In this document: positions 34,877-44,698 of the stretch, in pieces | Numbering within the stretch: position 1 is the stretch's first letter | How the letters are laid out: each line of letters begins with the position of its first letter | NCBI RefSeq assembly: GCF_016428755.1 | Contig: NZ_JAELTI010000023.1 | Coordinates: forward strand, 1-60,632 | Length of the DNA stretch: 60,632 bases | Direction of reading: 5' to 3' | Source: Allobosea sp. ASV33 | Lineage (GTDB): Bacteria > Pseudomonadota > Alphaproteobacteria > Rhizobiales > Beijerinckiaceae | Position numbers and translations under genes: made by a program | The notes under the pieces: model-generated | Told to the model about the DNA's origin: nothing | Database searches by the model: none | What the model saw: only the letters and a program-made list of their open reading frames with translations

Positions 34877-37699
34877 TCAGAGGCTGCGCTTGATCTCTTC
34901 GACGCGATAGCACTCGATCACGTCGCCGGCGCGCATGTCCTGGTAGTTCTCGAAGGACATACCGCATTCCTGGCCGGCCACGACTTCCTTGGCATCGTCC
35001 TTGAAGCGCTTGAGCTGGCCGAGCTTGCCCTCGTGAACCACGACGTTGTCGCGGATCAGGCGGACATTGGCGCCGCGCTCGATGGTGCCGTCGGTGACGC
35101 GGCAGCCGGCGATCTTGCCGACCTTCGAGACGTTGAAGATCTCGAGGATCGTCGCATTGCCGAGCATGGTCTCGCGCAGCGTCGGCGCCAGCAGGCCCGA
35201 CATCGCATCCTTCACGTCATCCATCAGGTTATAGATGATGTTGTAATAGCGGATCTCGACGCCGGCCCGGTCGGCCGCCTCGCGCGCTTCCTTGTGGGCA
35301 CGCACGTTGAAGCCGACGACCACCGCGCCCGAAGCCTGGGCGAGCGTGACATCCGACTCGGTGATGGCGCCGACACCCGAGGAGAGAACGCGCGCGCGCA
35401 CCTCGTCGTTGCCGACCTTTTCAAGCGCTCCGACGATGGCCTCGACGGAGCCCTGCACGTCGCCCTTGACGACGAGCGGGAACTCCTTGCGGCCGGCGCC
35501 TTCCTTGAGCTCGCGCATCATTTCGGCGAGCGAACGGCCGGCGCCCGAAGCCGCGCCGCGGGCGGCGAGGCGATCGCGACGCTGACGCTCGCGGTAATCG
35601 GTGATCTCGCGGGCCCGGGCCTCGGACTCGACCACCGCGACGCGGTCACCGGCCTCGGGCGTGCCGTTGAAGCCGAGAACCTCGACCGGCATGGAGGGCG
35701 GAGCCTCCTTCACCTGCGCGCCGGTATCGGCGATCAGGGCGCGGACGCGGCCCCATTCGGCACCCGCCACGACGATGTCGCCCGTGCGCAGCGTGCCGCG
35801 CTGGACGAGGACCGTCGCGACCGGGCCGCGGCCGCGGTCGAGCTTGGCCTCGATGACCGTGCCTTCGGCCGGACGATGGGGATTGGCCTTGAGATCGAGC
35901 ACCTCGGCCTGCAGCGCAATCGCTTCCAGCAGCTTGTCGAGGTTGTGGCCGGTCTTGGCGGAGACCTCGACTTCGAGGGTCTCGCCGCCCAGCGTCTCGA
36001 CCTGGATCTCGTACTGCAGCAGTTCGGCGCGGACGCGATCCGGGTTGGCGTCGGACTTGTCGACCTTGTTGATCGCCACGATCAGCGGCACGCCGGCTGC
36101 CTTGGCATGATGGATCGCCTCGGCCGTCTGCGGCATGACGCCGTCATCGGCCGCCACGACCAGCACGACGACGTCCGTCACCTTGGCGCCGCGGGCGCGC
36201 ATCGCCGTGAAGGCGGCGTGGCCGGGAGTGTCGATGAAGGTCACCTGGCTACCCAGTGGGGTCGTCACCTGATAGGCGCCGATATGCTGGGTGATGCCGC
36301 CGGCCTCGCCGGTGACGACCTTGGTCTTGCGGATCGCGTCGAGCAGCGAGGTCTTGCCGTGGTCGACATGGCCCATGATGGTCACGACCGCAGGCCGCGA
36401 CTCCAGGGTCTCGTCGGTATCCGGCGTGTCGAACAGGCCTTCCTCGACGTCGGACTCGGCGACGCGCTTGACGGTGTGGCCCATTTCCTCGGCGATGAGC
36501 TGGGCGGTGTCGGCATCGATCACGTCGGTGATCTTGTGCATCGCGCCCTGCTTCATCAGCAGGCGGATGACGTCGACGCCGCGTTCCGTCATGCGGTTCG
36601 CGAGTTCCTGGATGGTGATCGTCTCGGGGATGATCACCTCGCGCATCACGCGCTCTTTCTGCACATCGGAAGCCCGATGGCCGGTCATGCGCTGCACGCG
36701 CCGGCGGAACGAGGCGACCGAGCGTGTCCGCTCGTCCTCGCTCCCGGTCGCGGTCGACAGCGTCAGGCGACCGCGCGGCTTGTCGTTGGCGACCTTCGGA
36801 GTCTTGGGCGCGGCGGGAGCCGGGCCACGGCCGGCGCCGGCGCTCAGGCCGGGGCGGCGGAAGGCGGCCTTGACGTCGACATCGTCAGAGCGATTGCGCG
36901 TGGTGTTGGCCGACGGCGCCTGGCGGACCGGACGGGCGATCGCCGGCTCGGCCGGAGCCGTGGTGTCGATACGGGGCGTGCGCGGCGCATCGGAGCGCGG
37001 CGGACGGCTGTCGAGCCGCGGCGGGCGGGCGCCGGTGTCACGCATCGGCGGACGCGAGGTGAACTCGCGCGGGCCGGACGGTGCCTGACGACCGTAATAC
37101 TGGGTGGGCTGGGGCGCCGGAGCCTGCGGCGCAGGCGCGGCCTCGCGGGCCTGCGGCGGCGGGGCGGCCGGACGGGCCGGCGGCTCGTCGCGCTGGCGCG
37201 CGGCGACTTCGACGCGGCGCTTCTGGTCGTCTTCCTGACGGCGGCGCTCTTCCTCCTGCCGCTGACGGGCGGCGGCGGCTTCACGCTCCTGACGCTCGCG
37301 CTCGGCGGCGGCGGCACGCTGGCGCGCCTCGTCCTCGGCGATGCGGCGGGCTTCGGCCTCGCTGCTGCGGGCTTCCGAAAGGGCGCGCTGACGAGCGTCC
37401 TTCTCCTCGTCGGAGAGGGTGCGCAGCAGCATGCTGCCGGCGGGACGCTGGGGCGGCGGCGGAGCGGCAGGGCGCGGCTGGGTCGCCTGCGGAGCCGGGG
37501 CCTGCGGCGCACGCGGCGCAACGGGCTCCTTGACCTCATGCCCGGCGGCGCGGCGCTTGACCTCGACGACGACCTGCTTCGTGCGCCCATGCGAGAAGCT
37601 CTGGCGAACAGTGCTCTGCTCGACAGGCCGCTTCAGCGACAGGGTTTTGGGCGGGTTGACGGAGAGTGTCTTGTCGCCCGGGTTCTTGGTATCGGTCAT
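34877..37699 (-). CDS. infB: Translation initiation factor IF-2
   Basis: 940 residues. A long low-complexity Arg/Glu/Pro/Ala N-terminal region (about 1-300) is typical of alphaproteobacterial IF-2. An IF2_N-type helical module at about 360-420 ([19 protein letters not shown] with normal spacing) follows. The G domain has GHVDHGKTS (G1, about 442), DTPGH (G3) and NKVDKSD (G4). Beta-barrel domain II, IF2 domain III and C-terminal domain IV finish the protein. It brings fMet-tRNA to the 30S subunit. Its ATG overlaps the ylxR stop by four bases. Confidence 0.97.
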   Translation of the reverse strand: MTDTKNPGDKTLSVNPPKTLSLKRPVEQSTVRQSFSHGRTKQVVVEVKRRAAGHEVKEPVAPRAPQAPAPQATQPRPAAPPPPQRPAGSMLLRTLSDEEKDARQRALSEARSSEAEARRIAEDEARQRAAAAERERQEREAAAARQRQEEERRRQEDDQKRRVEVAARQRDEPPARPAAPPPQAREAAPAPQAPAPQPTQYYGRQAPSGPREFTSRPPMRDTGARPPRLDSRPPRSDAPRTPRIDTTAPAEPAIARPVRQAPSANTTRNRSDDVDVKAAFRRPGLSAGAGRGPAPAAPKTPKVANDKPRGRLTLSTATGSEDERTRSVASFRRRVQRMTGHRASDVQKERVMREVIIPETITIQELANRMTERGVDVIRLLMKQGAMHKITDVIDADTAQLIAEEMGHTVKRVAESDVEEGLFDTPDTDETLESRPAVVTIMGHVDHGKTSLLDAIRKTKVVTGEAGGITQHIGAYQVTTPLGSQVTFIDTPGHAAFTAMRARGAKVTDVVVLVVAADDGVMPQTAEAIHHAKAAGVPLIVAINKVDKSDANPDRVRAELLQYEIQVETLGGETLEVEVSAKTGHNLDKLLEAIALQAEVLDLKANPHRPAEGTVIEAKLDRGRGPVATVLVQRGTLRTGDIVVAGAEWGRVRALIADTGAQVKEAPPSMPVEVLGFNGTPEAGDRVAVVESEARAREITDYRERQRRDRLAARGAASGAGRSLAEMMRELKEGAGRKEFPLVVKGDVQGSVEAIVGALEKVGNDEVRARVLSSGVGAITESDVTLAQASGAVVVGFNVRAHKEAREAADRAGVEIRYYNIIYNLMDDVKDAMSGLLAPTLRETMLGNATILEIFNVSKVGKIAGCRVTDGTIERGANVRLIRDNVVVHEGKLGQLKRFKDDAKEVVAGQECGMSFENYQDMRAGDVIECYRVEEIKRSL

Positions 37700-38385
37700 T
37701 CCGCGTTCGGTCCTGCCGGTTCGGTCGTGTCTTCGGTATCGTTCTGGTCGGATGCGGCGGTATCGTCCGTCCGGTACCGGACGAGCCGACGCCAGCGGGA
37801 GAGGACACCCTCGGCCGCCGGTCCCGGAGCAAGCGCGGCATGTATCACATGTGCCCGCCCCAACGCCAATTCCAAATCCGCCGCCGCGAAAATCGTGACG
37901 ACGGGCAGTTCACGGGCCTTGAGCCCTTCGGCCTCGCGCGCCACGCCAAGCCGCCTGACGGCCTGGCCGATCTTGCGCTTGCCGTCCTCGGCCCCGTCGC
38001 TGGCGGCAATGACGCCGACGCAGCGGCCCGAGCCGATCAGGGCCTCGACCTTGGCGAAGCCCGCGATGACGAGCCCCGCCTTGTTAGCCATCGACAGCGC
38101 CTGCAGCGCATCGCGCAGCATCAGCGCATCGATCATGCCCGGAAGGTCGGCGGGAACCGCGACCTTCGCCTTGAGCGAGCGCTCGAAGGCCTTGCGCTTG
38201 ATCGCCTCGGCCACCGTCTTGCGGCTGAGGCTCGCCCAGACGCCCCGCCCGGGCAGCTTGCGCCGGAGGTCCGGGACCAAGGTCCCGTCGGGCCCGGCGA
38301 CGAAGCGGATCAGATCGTCAGGCGCCTTCACGGCCCGCGTCACGACGCAGCTCCGTTCCGGTCCTTCGTTCCGAGCCGCCTTCAT
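37696..38385 (-). CDS. ylxR: YlxR-family RNA-binding protein (DUF448) with L7Ae-like domain
   Basis: 229 residues. The N-terminal YlxR fold has [20 protein letters not shown] and [16 protein letters not shown], with the conserved RTC-like start altered to RSC. A C-terminal domain (about 90-200) resembles the L7Ae/L30e RNA-binding fold ([21 protein letters not shown]). YlxR proteins travel with nusA and infB and are thought to bind RNA; the cellular role is not settled. It lies 14 bp after nusA and overlaps infB by four bases. Confidence 0.88.
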   Translation of the reverse strand: MKAARNEGPERSCVVTRAVKAPDDLIRFVAGPDGTLVPDLRRKLPGRGVWASLSRKTVAEAIKRKAFERSLKAKVAVPADLPGMIDALMLRDALQALSMANKAGLVIAGFAKVEALIGSGRCVGVIAASDGAEDGKRKIGQAVRRLGVAREAEGLKARELPVVTIFAAADLELALGRAHVIHAALAPGPAAEGVLSRWRRLVRYRTDDTAASDQNDTEDTTEPAGPNAE

Positions 38386-38399
38386 CGCGACGATCCCGC

Positions 38400-39992
38400 T
38401 CAGGCCTCGGCCGCCTCGTCGGCTTCCGCCTCAGGCTCCTCGGCCGGCGCCTCGATCCAGCCCGCATGGATACGGGCAGCCATGATGATCGCTTCCGCAT
38501 CCTGGCGCGACAGGTCGAACCCGTCGAGATAGCCGGAGTGACGAGTGGTCTCGCCGTCCTTGCGCTCGGTCCAGCCGACGAGATCGTCGGTAGCGCAGCC
38601 CGCCAGATCCTCGACGGTCTTCACATCGTTCTCGCCGAGCGCGACCATCATCGATGTGGTGACGCCGTCGACCTCGCGCAAGGCGTCCTCGACGCCGAGC
38701 GCACGGCGCTTCTCGTCCAGCTCGGCCTCGACGGCGGCGAGATGCTCCTGCGCGCGGCTCTGGATCTCGCCGGCGGTGTCCTCGTCGAAGCCCTCGATCG
38801 AGGCGAGCTCGGAGAGGTCGACATAGGCGAGCTCCTCGACATTGCGGAAGCCTTCCGAAGCCAGGAGCTGGCCGACCGTCTCGTCGACGTTCAGCGCGTT
38901 CATGAACAGGTCCGTGCGCTGCACGAATTCCTTCTGGCGGCGCTCCGACTCCTCCTGCTCGGTCAGGATGTCGATGTCCCAGCCGGTGAGCTGCGAGGCA
39001 AGGCGCACGTTCTGTCCACGGCGGCCGATGGCGAGCGAGAGCTGCTCGTCGGGGACCACGACCTCGATCTTGTCGGCCTCCTCGTCGAGCACGACCTTGG
39101 CGACCTCAGCCGGCTGCAAGGCGTTGACGACGAAGGTCGCGACGTCCGGCGACCACGGGATGATGTCGATCTTCTCGCCCTGGAGCTCGCCGACGACGGC
39201 CTGCACGCGCGAGCCGCGCATGCCGACGCAGGCGCCGACCGGGTCGATCGAGGAATCGCGCGAGATCACGGCGATCTTGGCGCGCGAGCCCGGATCGCGG
39301 GCGACAGCCTTCACCTCGACGATCCCGTCGTAGATTTCCGGCACTTCCTGGCCGAAGAGCTTGGCCATGAACTGCGGATGGGTGCGCGACAGGAAGATCT
39401 GCGGGCCACGCGGCTCGCGGCGCACGTCGTAGACATAGGCGCGGGCACGGTCGCCGACCTTGAAGGTCTCGCGCGGGATCATCTCGTCGCGGCGGATGAT
39501 GGCTTCGCCACGGCCGAGATCGACGAAGACGTTGCCGTATTCGACGCGCTTGACCGCGCCGTTGACGATCTCGCCGATGCGATCCTTGTACTCGTCGTAC
39601 TGGCGGTCGCGCTCGGCCTCGCGCACCTTCTGGACGATGACCTGCTTGGCCGACTGGGCGGCGATGCGGCCGAAATCGAAGGGCGGCAGCGGATCGGCGA
39701 TGACGTCGCCGACCTGCGCGGCCGGGTTATGGCGCTTGGCCTCGTCGACCGTGATCTCGATCGCCGGGTTCTCGACGGTGTCGACGACCTGGAGATGGCG
39801 GGCGAGGCGCAGTTCGCCGGTCTTGGTGTTGATCTCGGCATGGACGTCGGTCTCGATGCCGTAGCGCGAGCGGGCGGCCTTGGCGATGGCGTCCTGCATG
39901 GCGTCGACGACGATCTGGCGATCGATCGACTTCTCGCGGGCGACCGCGTCGGCGATCTGCAGCAGTTCGAGCCGGTTGGCGCTGACGACCAT
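38400..39992 (-). CDS. nusA: Transcription termination/antitermination factor NusA
   Basis: 530 residues. The N-terminal RNA-polymerase-binding domain (ANRLELLQIADAVAREKSID) is followed by an S1 domain (about 135-200), then two KH domains (VGACVGMRGSRVQAVVGEL and LAIGRRGQNVRLASQLTGW). A C-terminal part (about 350-500) holds two helix-hairpin-helix repeats (LLASEGFRNVEELAYVD), and the tail is acidic. It modulates pausing, termination and antitermination. ATG 39992 is chosen: GAGGAG lies eight bases upstream, while GTG 40001 directly abuts it. Confidence 0.96.
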   Translation of the reverse strand: MVVSANRLELLQIADAVAREKSIDRQIVVDAMQDAIAKAARSRYGIETDVHAEINTKTGELRLARHLQVVDTVENPAIEITVDEAKRHNPAAQVGDVIADPLPPFDFGRIAAQSAKQVIVQKVREAERDRQYDEYKDRIGEIVNGAVKRVEYGNVFVDLGRGEAIIRRDEMIPRETFKVGDRARAYVYDVRREPRGPQIFLSRTHPQFMAKLFGQEVPEIYDGIVEVKAVARDPGSRAKIAVISRDSSIDPVGACVGMRGSRVQAVVGELQGEKIDIIPWSPDVATFVVNALQPAEVAKVVLDEEADKIEVVVPDEQLSLAIGRRGQNVRLASQLTGWDIDILTEQEESERRQKEFVQRTDLFMNALNVDETVGQLLASEGFRNVEELAYVDLSELASIEGFDEDTAGEIQSRAQEHLAAVEAELDEKRRALGVEDALREVDGVTTSMMVALGENDVKTVEDLAGCATDDLVGWTERKDGETTRHSGYLDGFDLSRQDAEAIIMAARIHAGWIEAPAEEPEAEADEAAEA

Positions 39993-39997
39993 GACGC

Positions 39998-40696
39998 TCA
40001 CTCCTCTTCGTTATCGTTTTCGTGCGGGGCCTGCGTGTCGGCCTTCTTCGGCCGCGGCCCCAGCGATTTTCCTCGGCCCTTTTTCGGGCTGGCGATCTCT
40101 TCGGCGGCAGGCATTTCCGGCGGCAGGCCGGACTTGCCGCGGCGCAGCGCCTCGGTGATGAGCGCATCGGTCAGGACGAGACGGGCCTCGGCGATCGCGC
40201 GCATCGGAATCGCGACGTCGCGCTCTTCCTCGCTCTTGGCGTCGTCGCGCGACAGCAGCGCATCCTGCCCGGCGACACCGCGCAGGATGCCGCGGAAGCG
40301 CTTGCGGCCTGCGACGATCTCACTGGTATCGACCTTCGCGAGGTGGCCGGCCCAGCGTTCGAAATCGCTGGCGCGCACCAGCGGCCGGTCGATGCCGGGC
40401 GAGGACACCTCGAGGTGATAGGCCGCCTGAATGGGGTCGTCGACGTCGAGCGCCGGCGACACCGCCTGGCTGATCTCCTCGCAACCCTCGACATTCATCG
40501 TGCCGTCCGGTCGCTCAGCCATGATCTGCAGGGTGCAGCCGTTCTGGGCGCTGATGCGCACGCGCACCAGCCGGTAGCCGAGATCGACGATCGCCGGCTC
40601 GATGATCGCGGCAACACGCAACGCCACGCCGCTCTCGACGACGAGGCGGGGTTCCTGATCGGCTGCCGTTATCGGCTCGTGGGTGGGTTCACTCAT
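39998..40696 (-). CDS. rimP: Ribosome maturation factor RimP
   Basis: 232 residues. The N-terminal domain has [19 protein letters not shown] and [21 protein letters not shown]. The hallmark [23 protein letters not shown] is split here by normal spacing. The C-terminal Sm-like domain follows, with a basic/Glu-rich tail longer than in E. coli. It is needed for 30S maturation. ATG 40696 is preferred to 40774, which would lie in the terminator hairpin. It is the first gene of the operon, and its leader carries an intrinsic terminator. Confidence 0.93.
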   Translation of the reverse strand: MSEPTHEPITAADQEPRLVVESGVALRVAAIIEPAIVDLGYRLVRVRISAQNGCTLQIMAERPDGTMNVEGCEEISQAVSPALDVDDPIQAAYHLEVSSPGIDRPLVRASDFERWAGHLAKVDTSEIVAGRKRFRGILRGVAGQDALLSRDDAKSEEERDVAIPMRAIAEARLVLTDALITEALRRGKSGLPPEMPAAEEIASPKKGRGKSLGPRPKKADTQAPHENDNEEE

Positions 40697-40742
40697 GGCC
40701 CGGACCGTTCCGTCTGCCTCCGGCGGGTCGCGGCCAATAAAA

Positions 40743-40768
40743 AAGAGCGGGCCGGTGGGCCCGCTCTT
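40743..40768 (-). terminator. Intrinsic terminator in the rimP-nusA operon leader (possible attenuator)
   Basis: Read on the minus strand, an 11-bp perfect stem AAGAGCGGGCC/GGCCCGCTCTT with a four-base loop is followed by a T-rich run (TTTTATT). No minus-strand gene ends nearby: it sits 46 bp upstream of the rimP start. A smaller hairpin (ATCGG/CCGAT) lies just before it. It is either a leader attenuator or the end of a short RNA. Confidence 0.85.
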
Positions 40769-40806
40769 GATCATCGGCGTTAACCGATACCAGAGCTGTT
40801 GGCCGC

Positions 40807-40835
40807 TATTTAGTCCGCATCGCCCCGATATGCAA
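40807..40835 (-). promoter_or_regulatory. Putative promoter of the rimP-nusA-infB operon
   Basis: On the minus strand, TTGCAT (40830-40835) and TAAATA (40807-40812) are separated by 17 bp. Transcription from here would reach the leader terminator after about 35-60 nt. Matches to consensus are moderate. Confidence 0.35.
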
Positions 40836-40915
40836 GCTCGGTTGCGGCGGCGCTAACCCGATGGTCATCCTTCGCGTGTCAGATGACGCAACGGGATATC
40901 GGTTGAGGACTTGGT

Positions 40916-42004
40916 ATGAGTGCGGTCGGCTCGCTGTTGCGAGATCTCGAATCCACGATGCTGCGCGGCTCGAATGACGAGCGCGCCGACATCCTGTCGC
41001 GGCTGACGGACCTGTTCCTGGCCACCGCCGTGCATATGGACGAAGAGCAGGTCGGCGTCTTCGACGTGGTGATCGGCCGACTGTCGCGCGCCATCGAACT
41101 GCGCGCCAGGGTCGAACTGTCCGAGCGGATCGCGCCGGTGCCGAACGCGCCGAGCGGCGTCGTCCGCCAGCTCGCGCTCGACGAAATCGCCGTGGCGCGC
41201 GCCGTGCTGGTGCAGTCGCCGCGCCTGAACGACCAGGATCTCGTCGCGGTCTCCGCCGCCAAGGGCCGCGACCATATGCTCGCCATCACCGAGCGGCCCG
41301 AGCTCGGCGAGCCCGTCACCGATTTCCTGATCCTGCGCGGCGGGCGCGTCGTCACCCATGCGGTCGCCGCCAACCAGACCGCGCGCTTCTCCCGCCACGG
41401 CATGGGCGTGCTGGTGATGCGGGCAGCACAGGACGACGCGCTCCAGGCGACGCTGGGCCTGCGCCGCGACATTCCGGCCGAGCTCGTCGCCCAGTTGATG
41501 ACCGCGGCGAAGAACTCCGCGCGGCGACGCTTGAGCGAGAGCCTCGAACCGACGCTGGCAGGCGATGTCGACAGCGCAGTCGAGCGCGGGGCGGACGCCA
41601 TCACGGCCGGCGGCCAGATGCCGGGCGAGCTCGGCGCGATCAGCGCGGCGCTCGTCAATATTCGCGAGCTCAACGAAGCCGGCCTGCTCGACGAGGCCAA
41701 GGTCCGTGCCTACGCTCAGGAAGGCGCGACCGAGCATGCGATCTGCGGTGTCGCCGTGCTGGCGCAGCTCGGCCTGCCGGCGAGCGAACAGATCATCCTC
41801 GGCAGCGACCGCGAGGCCGTTCTGCTCGTGGCCCGCGCGCTCGGCTGGTCGTGGGAGACGACGGCTGCGCTGATCTCACTGCGCAAGGATTTCGGCAAGT
41901 CGCAGCCCGCGGTCGAGCGCGCCCGCGAAAGCTTCCGCAACCTCGCCCAGGGCACCGCCCAGCGCGTGCTCGGCTTCCTCAGGATGCGCGACGCAAAGCC
42001 GTGA
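40916..42004 (+). CDS. DUF2336 domain-containing protein
   Basis: 362 residues, soluble, Ala/Leu/Arg-rich and mostly helical. It opens with SAVGSLLRDLESTMLRGSNDERADILSRL, split by normal spacing, and has HEAT-like helices up to about residue 200 (ELSERIAPVPNAPSGVVRQLALDE). This matches the DUF2336 family, found almost only in Alphaproteobacteria and of unknown function. No catalytic motif, signal or membrane segment is visible. It is the only + strand gene between the two long minus-strand blocks. Its last 26 bases overlap the 3' end of trmB on the opposite strand. Confidence 0.8.
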   Translation: MSAVGSLLRDLESTMLRGSNDERADILSRLTDLFLATAVHMDEEQVGVFDVVIGRLSRAIELRARVELSERIAPVPNAPSGVVRQLALDEIAVARAVLVQSPRLNDQDLVAVSAAKGRDHMLAITERPELGEPVTDFLILRGGRVVTHAVAANQTARFSRHGMGVLVMRAAQDDALQATLGLRRDIPAELVAQLMTAAKNSARRRLSESLEPTLAGDVDSAVERGADAITAGGQMPGELGAISAALVNIRELNEAGLLDEAKVRAYAQEGATEHAICGVAVLAQLGLPASEQIILGSDREAVLLVARALGWSWETTAALISLRKDFGKSQPAVERARESFRNLAQGTAQRVLGFLRMRDAKP

Positions 42005-42674
42005 GATAGCTGGAGATGCGCCCCTCCCGGACCGCCTTCGCCTCGTAGCGAGTGCGGATCCAGCCCGGATAGGGCGTGCGCCAGTCGCCCGGCCGCTCGT
42101 CGGTCCAGTCGAAATCGGGCGAGGCCATCAGGCGCGACAGGGTCCAGCCGACATAATCGTCGATATCGCTGGCGAAGCGGAAGCGCCCGCCCGGGCGAAG
42201 CGCTCGGGCGAACAGGCCCAGCGTGTGCTCCGAAACGAAGCGGCGCTTGCGCTGGCGGCGCTTCGGCCAGGGATCGGGATAGAGCAGGTCGATCGCATCG
42301 AGGCTGCCGGCCGGAAAGCGTGGCAGCAGGAGCGCGGCATCGTCGTCCCAGACCCGGATATTGGTCAGTCCTTCGCGCTCGGCCACCGCCAGGAACTTGG
42401 CCATGCCATTGATGAAGGGCTCGACGCCGATGAAGCCGATCTGCGGGCTCTCGCGCATCCGCATCAGAAGATGCTCGCCGCCGCCGAAGCCGATCTCCAG
42501 CCGGACCGCCTCGACGGGCTGCGGGAACAGCGCCTTGAGATCGGCGATCTCACCCTCCGGCAGGCGCAGGCGCGGCAGCGTGTGCTCCATCAGATGGCTC
42601 TGGCCGTCGCGCAAGGCCTTGCCCTTGCGGCGGCCGTAGAAGGCGCGTTCGTCATGATCGGAGGGGTGGGTCAT
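41979..42674 (-). CDS. trmB: tRNA (guanine-N7-)-methyltransferase
   Basis: 231 residues. The SAM-binding motif LEIGFGGGEHLLMRM is followed by FIGVEPFINGMAKFLA. The family signature DAIDLLYPDPWPKRRQRKRRF and the C-terminal RTRYEAKA are present. It methylates G46 in tRNA variable loops. ATG 42674 is chosen because earlier in-frame starts lie in or next to repeat copy F. It follows metK on the minus strand, separated by the metK terminator and copy F, so it may have its own promoter. Confidence 0.94.
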   Translation of the reverse strand: MTHPSDHDERAFYGRRKGKALRDGQSHLMEHTLPRLRLPEGEIADLKALFPQPVEAVRLEIGFGGGEHLLMRMRESPQIGFIGVEPFINGMAKFLAVAEREGLTNIRVWDDDAALLLPRFPAGSLDAIDLLYPDPWPKRRQRKRRFVSEHTLGLFARALRPGGRFRFASDIDDYVGWTLSRLMASPDFDWTDERPGDWRTPYPGWIRTRYEAKAVREGRISSYLTALRRAS

Positions 42675-42698
42675 TCGAGGTCGTCTCGCAGAAACCGA

Positions 42699-42813
42699 GG
42701 TCATCCCGGACAAGCGGCTTCAGCCGCGCCGATCCGGGATCCATGCCAGAGCGCATCCGCTCGAGGCTCAGGCATGGATCCCGGGTCTACGCTTCGCTCC
42801 GCCCGGGATGACG
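42699..42813. repeat. Intergenic CGTCAT-family inverted-repeat element, copy F
   Basis: 115 bp between metK and trmB. The left end is GGTCATCCCGGACAAGC and the right end GCCCGGGATGACG. An inner arm CCCGGGTCTACGCTTCGCTCCGCCCGGG closely matches the right half of copy B. Confidence 0.74.
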
Positions 42814-42844
42814 GCGCGGATAGAATGCCTGTAGCAAAATGAAA

Positions 42845-42869
42845 AGGCCGGAGCGATCGGCTCCGGCCT
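42845..42869 (-). terminator. Rho-independent terminator of metK
   Basis: On the minus strand, AGGCCGGAGC/GCTCCGGCCT forms a ten-base stem with a five-base loop, followed by TTTTCATTTT. It lies 26 bp after the metK stop. Confidence 0.88.
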
Positions 42870-42894
42870 CGTCAATTTAAGCGGAAGCGCTATC

Positions 42895-44100
42895 TCAGGC
42901 GACGGCCTTCTTCAGCGCGTCGACGAGATCGGTCTTCTCCCAGGAGAAGGAACCGTCACGCCCGGCCTTGCGGCCGAAATGGCCATAGGCCGAGGTCTTG
43001 GCGTAGATCGGCTTGTTGAGGCCGAGATGGTTGCGGATGCCGTTCGGCGACAGGTCGACCAGCTTGCCGAGGACCTCCTCGAGCTTAGCCTCGTCGACCT
43101 TGCCGGTGCCGTGCAGGTCGACATAGATCGACAGCGGCTTGGCGACTCCAATGGCGTAGGAGAGCTGGATCGTGGCGCGGTCGGCGAGCTTGGCCGCGAC
43201 GACGTTCTTGGCGAGATAGCGCGCCGCGTAAGCCGCCGAACGGTCGACCTTGGTCGGGTCCTTGCCCGAGAAGGCGCCGCCGCCATGGGGAGCCGCACCA
43301 CCATAGGTGTCGACGATGATCTTGCGGCCGGTAAGGCCGGCATCGCCATCAGGACCGCCGATCACGAACTTGCCGGTCGGGTTGATGTGCCAGACCGTGT
43401 CCTTGGAGATCCAGCCATCCGGCAGCGCCTGGCGGATATAGGGCTCGACGATCTTGCGGACGTCGGCCGAGGTCAGGCTCTCGTCGAGATGCTGGGTCGA
43501 GAGCACGATCTGGGTGACGCCGACCGGCTTGCCGTTCTCGTACTTGACGGTGACCTGGCTCTTGGCGTCGGGGCCGAGCTTGGCGGCGTCGCCCTCGCCC
43601 TTCTTGCGGGCGAGCGTCAGGGTCTCCAGGATCTTGTGGGCGTAGTAGATCGGGGCGGGCAGCAGCTCGGGCGTCTCGCGGCTGGCATAGCCGAACATGA
43701 TGCCCTGGTCGCCGGCGCCGACATCCTTGTTGCCGGACTCGTCCACGCCCTGGGCGATATCGGCGGATTGCGGGTGCAGCAGCACGTCGATCTTGCACTT
43801 CTTCCAGTGGAAGCCGTCCTGCTCGTAGCCGATGTTGCGGATCGCCTTGCGGGCGGCCGACTTCACCTTCGACTTGATCTGCTTCTCGTCGAGATGGGTG
43901 CGGACCTCGCCGGCGATCACGACTCGGTTGGTGGTCGCCAGCGTCTCGGCGGCGACGCGCACCTTGGCGGGCTCATAGCCGGCCTTCACCGCTTCCCTGA
44001 AGAACAGATCGACGATCTCGTCGGAGATGCGATCGCAGACCTTGTCGGGATGCCCCTCCGAGACGGACTCGCTGGTGAACAGGTAATTCTGGCGTGACAC
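42895..44100 (-). CDS. metK: S-adenosylmethionine synthetase
   Basis: 401 residues from GTG 44100, which gives [20 protein letters not shown] as in relatives, with AGGGA ten bases upstream; an ATG 27 bp further up is less family-like. Motifs are [16 protein letters not shown] for ATP/Met, [13 protein letters not shown], and [17 protein letters not shown] with its Lys and Asp. It makes SAM from Met and ATP, the methyl donor for neighbours such as trmB and radical SAM MiaB. It lies downstream of an XRE regulator, with a palindrome in the gap. Confidence 0.96.
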   Translation of the reverse strand: MSRQNYLFTSESVSEGHPDKVCDRISDEIVDLFFREAVKAGYEPAKVRVAAETLATTNRVVIAGEVRTHLDEKQIKSKVKSAARKAIRNIGYEQDGFHWKKCKIDVLLHPQSADIAQGVDESGNKDVGAGDQGIMFGYASRETPELLPAPIYYAHKILETLTLARKKGEGDAAKLGPDAKSQVTVKYENGKPVGVTQIVLSTQHLDESLTSADVRKIVEPYIRQALPDGWISKDTVWHINPTGKFVIGGPDGDAGLTGRKIIVDTYGGAAPHGGGAFSGKDPTKVDRSAAYAARYLAKNVVAAKLADRATIQLSYAIGVAKPLSIYVDLHGTGKVDEAKLEEVLGKLVDLSPNGIRNHLGLNKPIYAKTSAYGHFGRKAGRDGSFSWEKTDLVDALKKAVA

Positions 44101-44223
44101 GGTCGGGGATTCCCTGAATCGGCACATGGAAAAGGCCGGCACAGCCGCGCCAGCCAATGAACGGCCCGTCATTGCAGCGGACGCGTTCGTCGTCAAGCGC
44201 TAAAATCCGCTTATCGGGAAGAT

Positions 44224-44241
44224 CGTTCGTCACATCGAACG
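44224..44241. promoter_or_regulatory. Perfect palindrome CGTTCG-N6-CGAACG between the XRE gene and metK
   Basis: Two perfect six-base inverted arms (44224-44229 and 44236-44241) lie in the 155 bp gap before metK and just after the XRE stop. It is a candidate operator, perhaps for the adjacent XRE regulator, or a short RNA hairpin. Confidence 0.35.
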
Positions 44242-44255
44242 AAACGAGCGTAATT

Positions 44256-44669
44256 TCACGCCGTTCCGGCGTCTTCCTCCGCCAAGGCCTCGACGAGGTC
44301 GATGATCCGGCGGCGGACGCGGCCGCTCTTGATCCGCGTGAAGGCCTTGGTGAGCTGCACGCCCTCGCTGGTCGCAAGAAACTCGGAAATATAGGTCGTC
44401 GCAGCGGAATCGGCGAAGCCGGTCTCCGGCATGTCGCCGGTCGGGGCGCCGTCGAAAAAGAAGGACACGGGCACGTCGAGCATCTTGGCGATCTGCTGCA
44501 GGCGGCTCGCGCTGATGCGGTTGGAGCCCTTCTCGTATTTCTGGACCTGCTGGAACGTCAGCCCGAGCGCCTCGCCCAGCTTTTCCTGGCTGACCCCCGC
44601 CAGCATACGCCGCATGCGGACGCGGCTGCCGACATGCTTGTCGATCGGATTGGGGACCTTCTTGATCAT
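44256..44669 (-). CDS. XRE-family transcriptional regulator, PraR/PhrR-like
   Basis: 137 residues. An N-terminal helix-turn-helix at about 12-70 (VGSRVRMRRMLAGVSQEKLGE, LTFQQVQKYEKGSNRISASRL, PVSFFFDG) matches the rhizobial PraR/PhrR group of small regulators. The C-terminal helical part (about 80-130) is probably for dimerisation. It is conserved beside metK in Rhizobiales, although the shared logic is unclear. A -10 TATAAT and a leader hairpin lie upstream; its own operator could be there or at the palindrome before metK. Confidence 0.88.
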   Translation of the reverse strand: MIKKVPNPIDKHVGSRVRMRRMLAGVSQEKLGEALGLTFQQVQKYEKGSNRISASRLQQIAKMLDVPVSFFFDGAPTGDMPETGFADSAATTYISEFLATSEGVQLTKAFTRIKSGRVRRRIIDLVEALAEEDAGTA

Positions 44670-44698
44670 GATTCACCCTGCTTAGGCATCAGTGTCAT

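Noticed and set aside
34622..38485. A very long (about 1,290 codon) open frame on the + strand across infB
   Set aside because: It is the antisense mirror of infB and ylxR: Asp/Gly/Arg-rich composition without family motifs, while the minus strand encodes complete, recognisable proteins.
38466..40418. A 650-codon + strand open frame antisense to nusA/rimP
   Set aside because: A shadow of GC-rich coding on the minus strand; no domain is recognisable and it lacks a plausible ribosome-binding site.
40696..40774. Upstream start for rimP at 40774
   Set aside because: It would place coding sequence through the intrinsic terminator hairpin and adds unconserved residues.
44101..44255. SAM riboswitch upstream of metK
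   Set aside because: I looked for SAM-II or SAM/SAH-type conserved cores and pseudoknot patterns and found none; only a palindrome is evident. A covariance-model search would decide.
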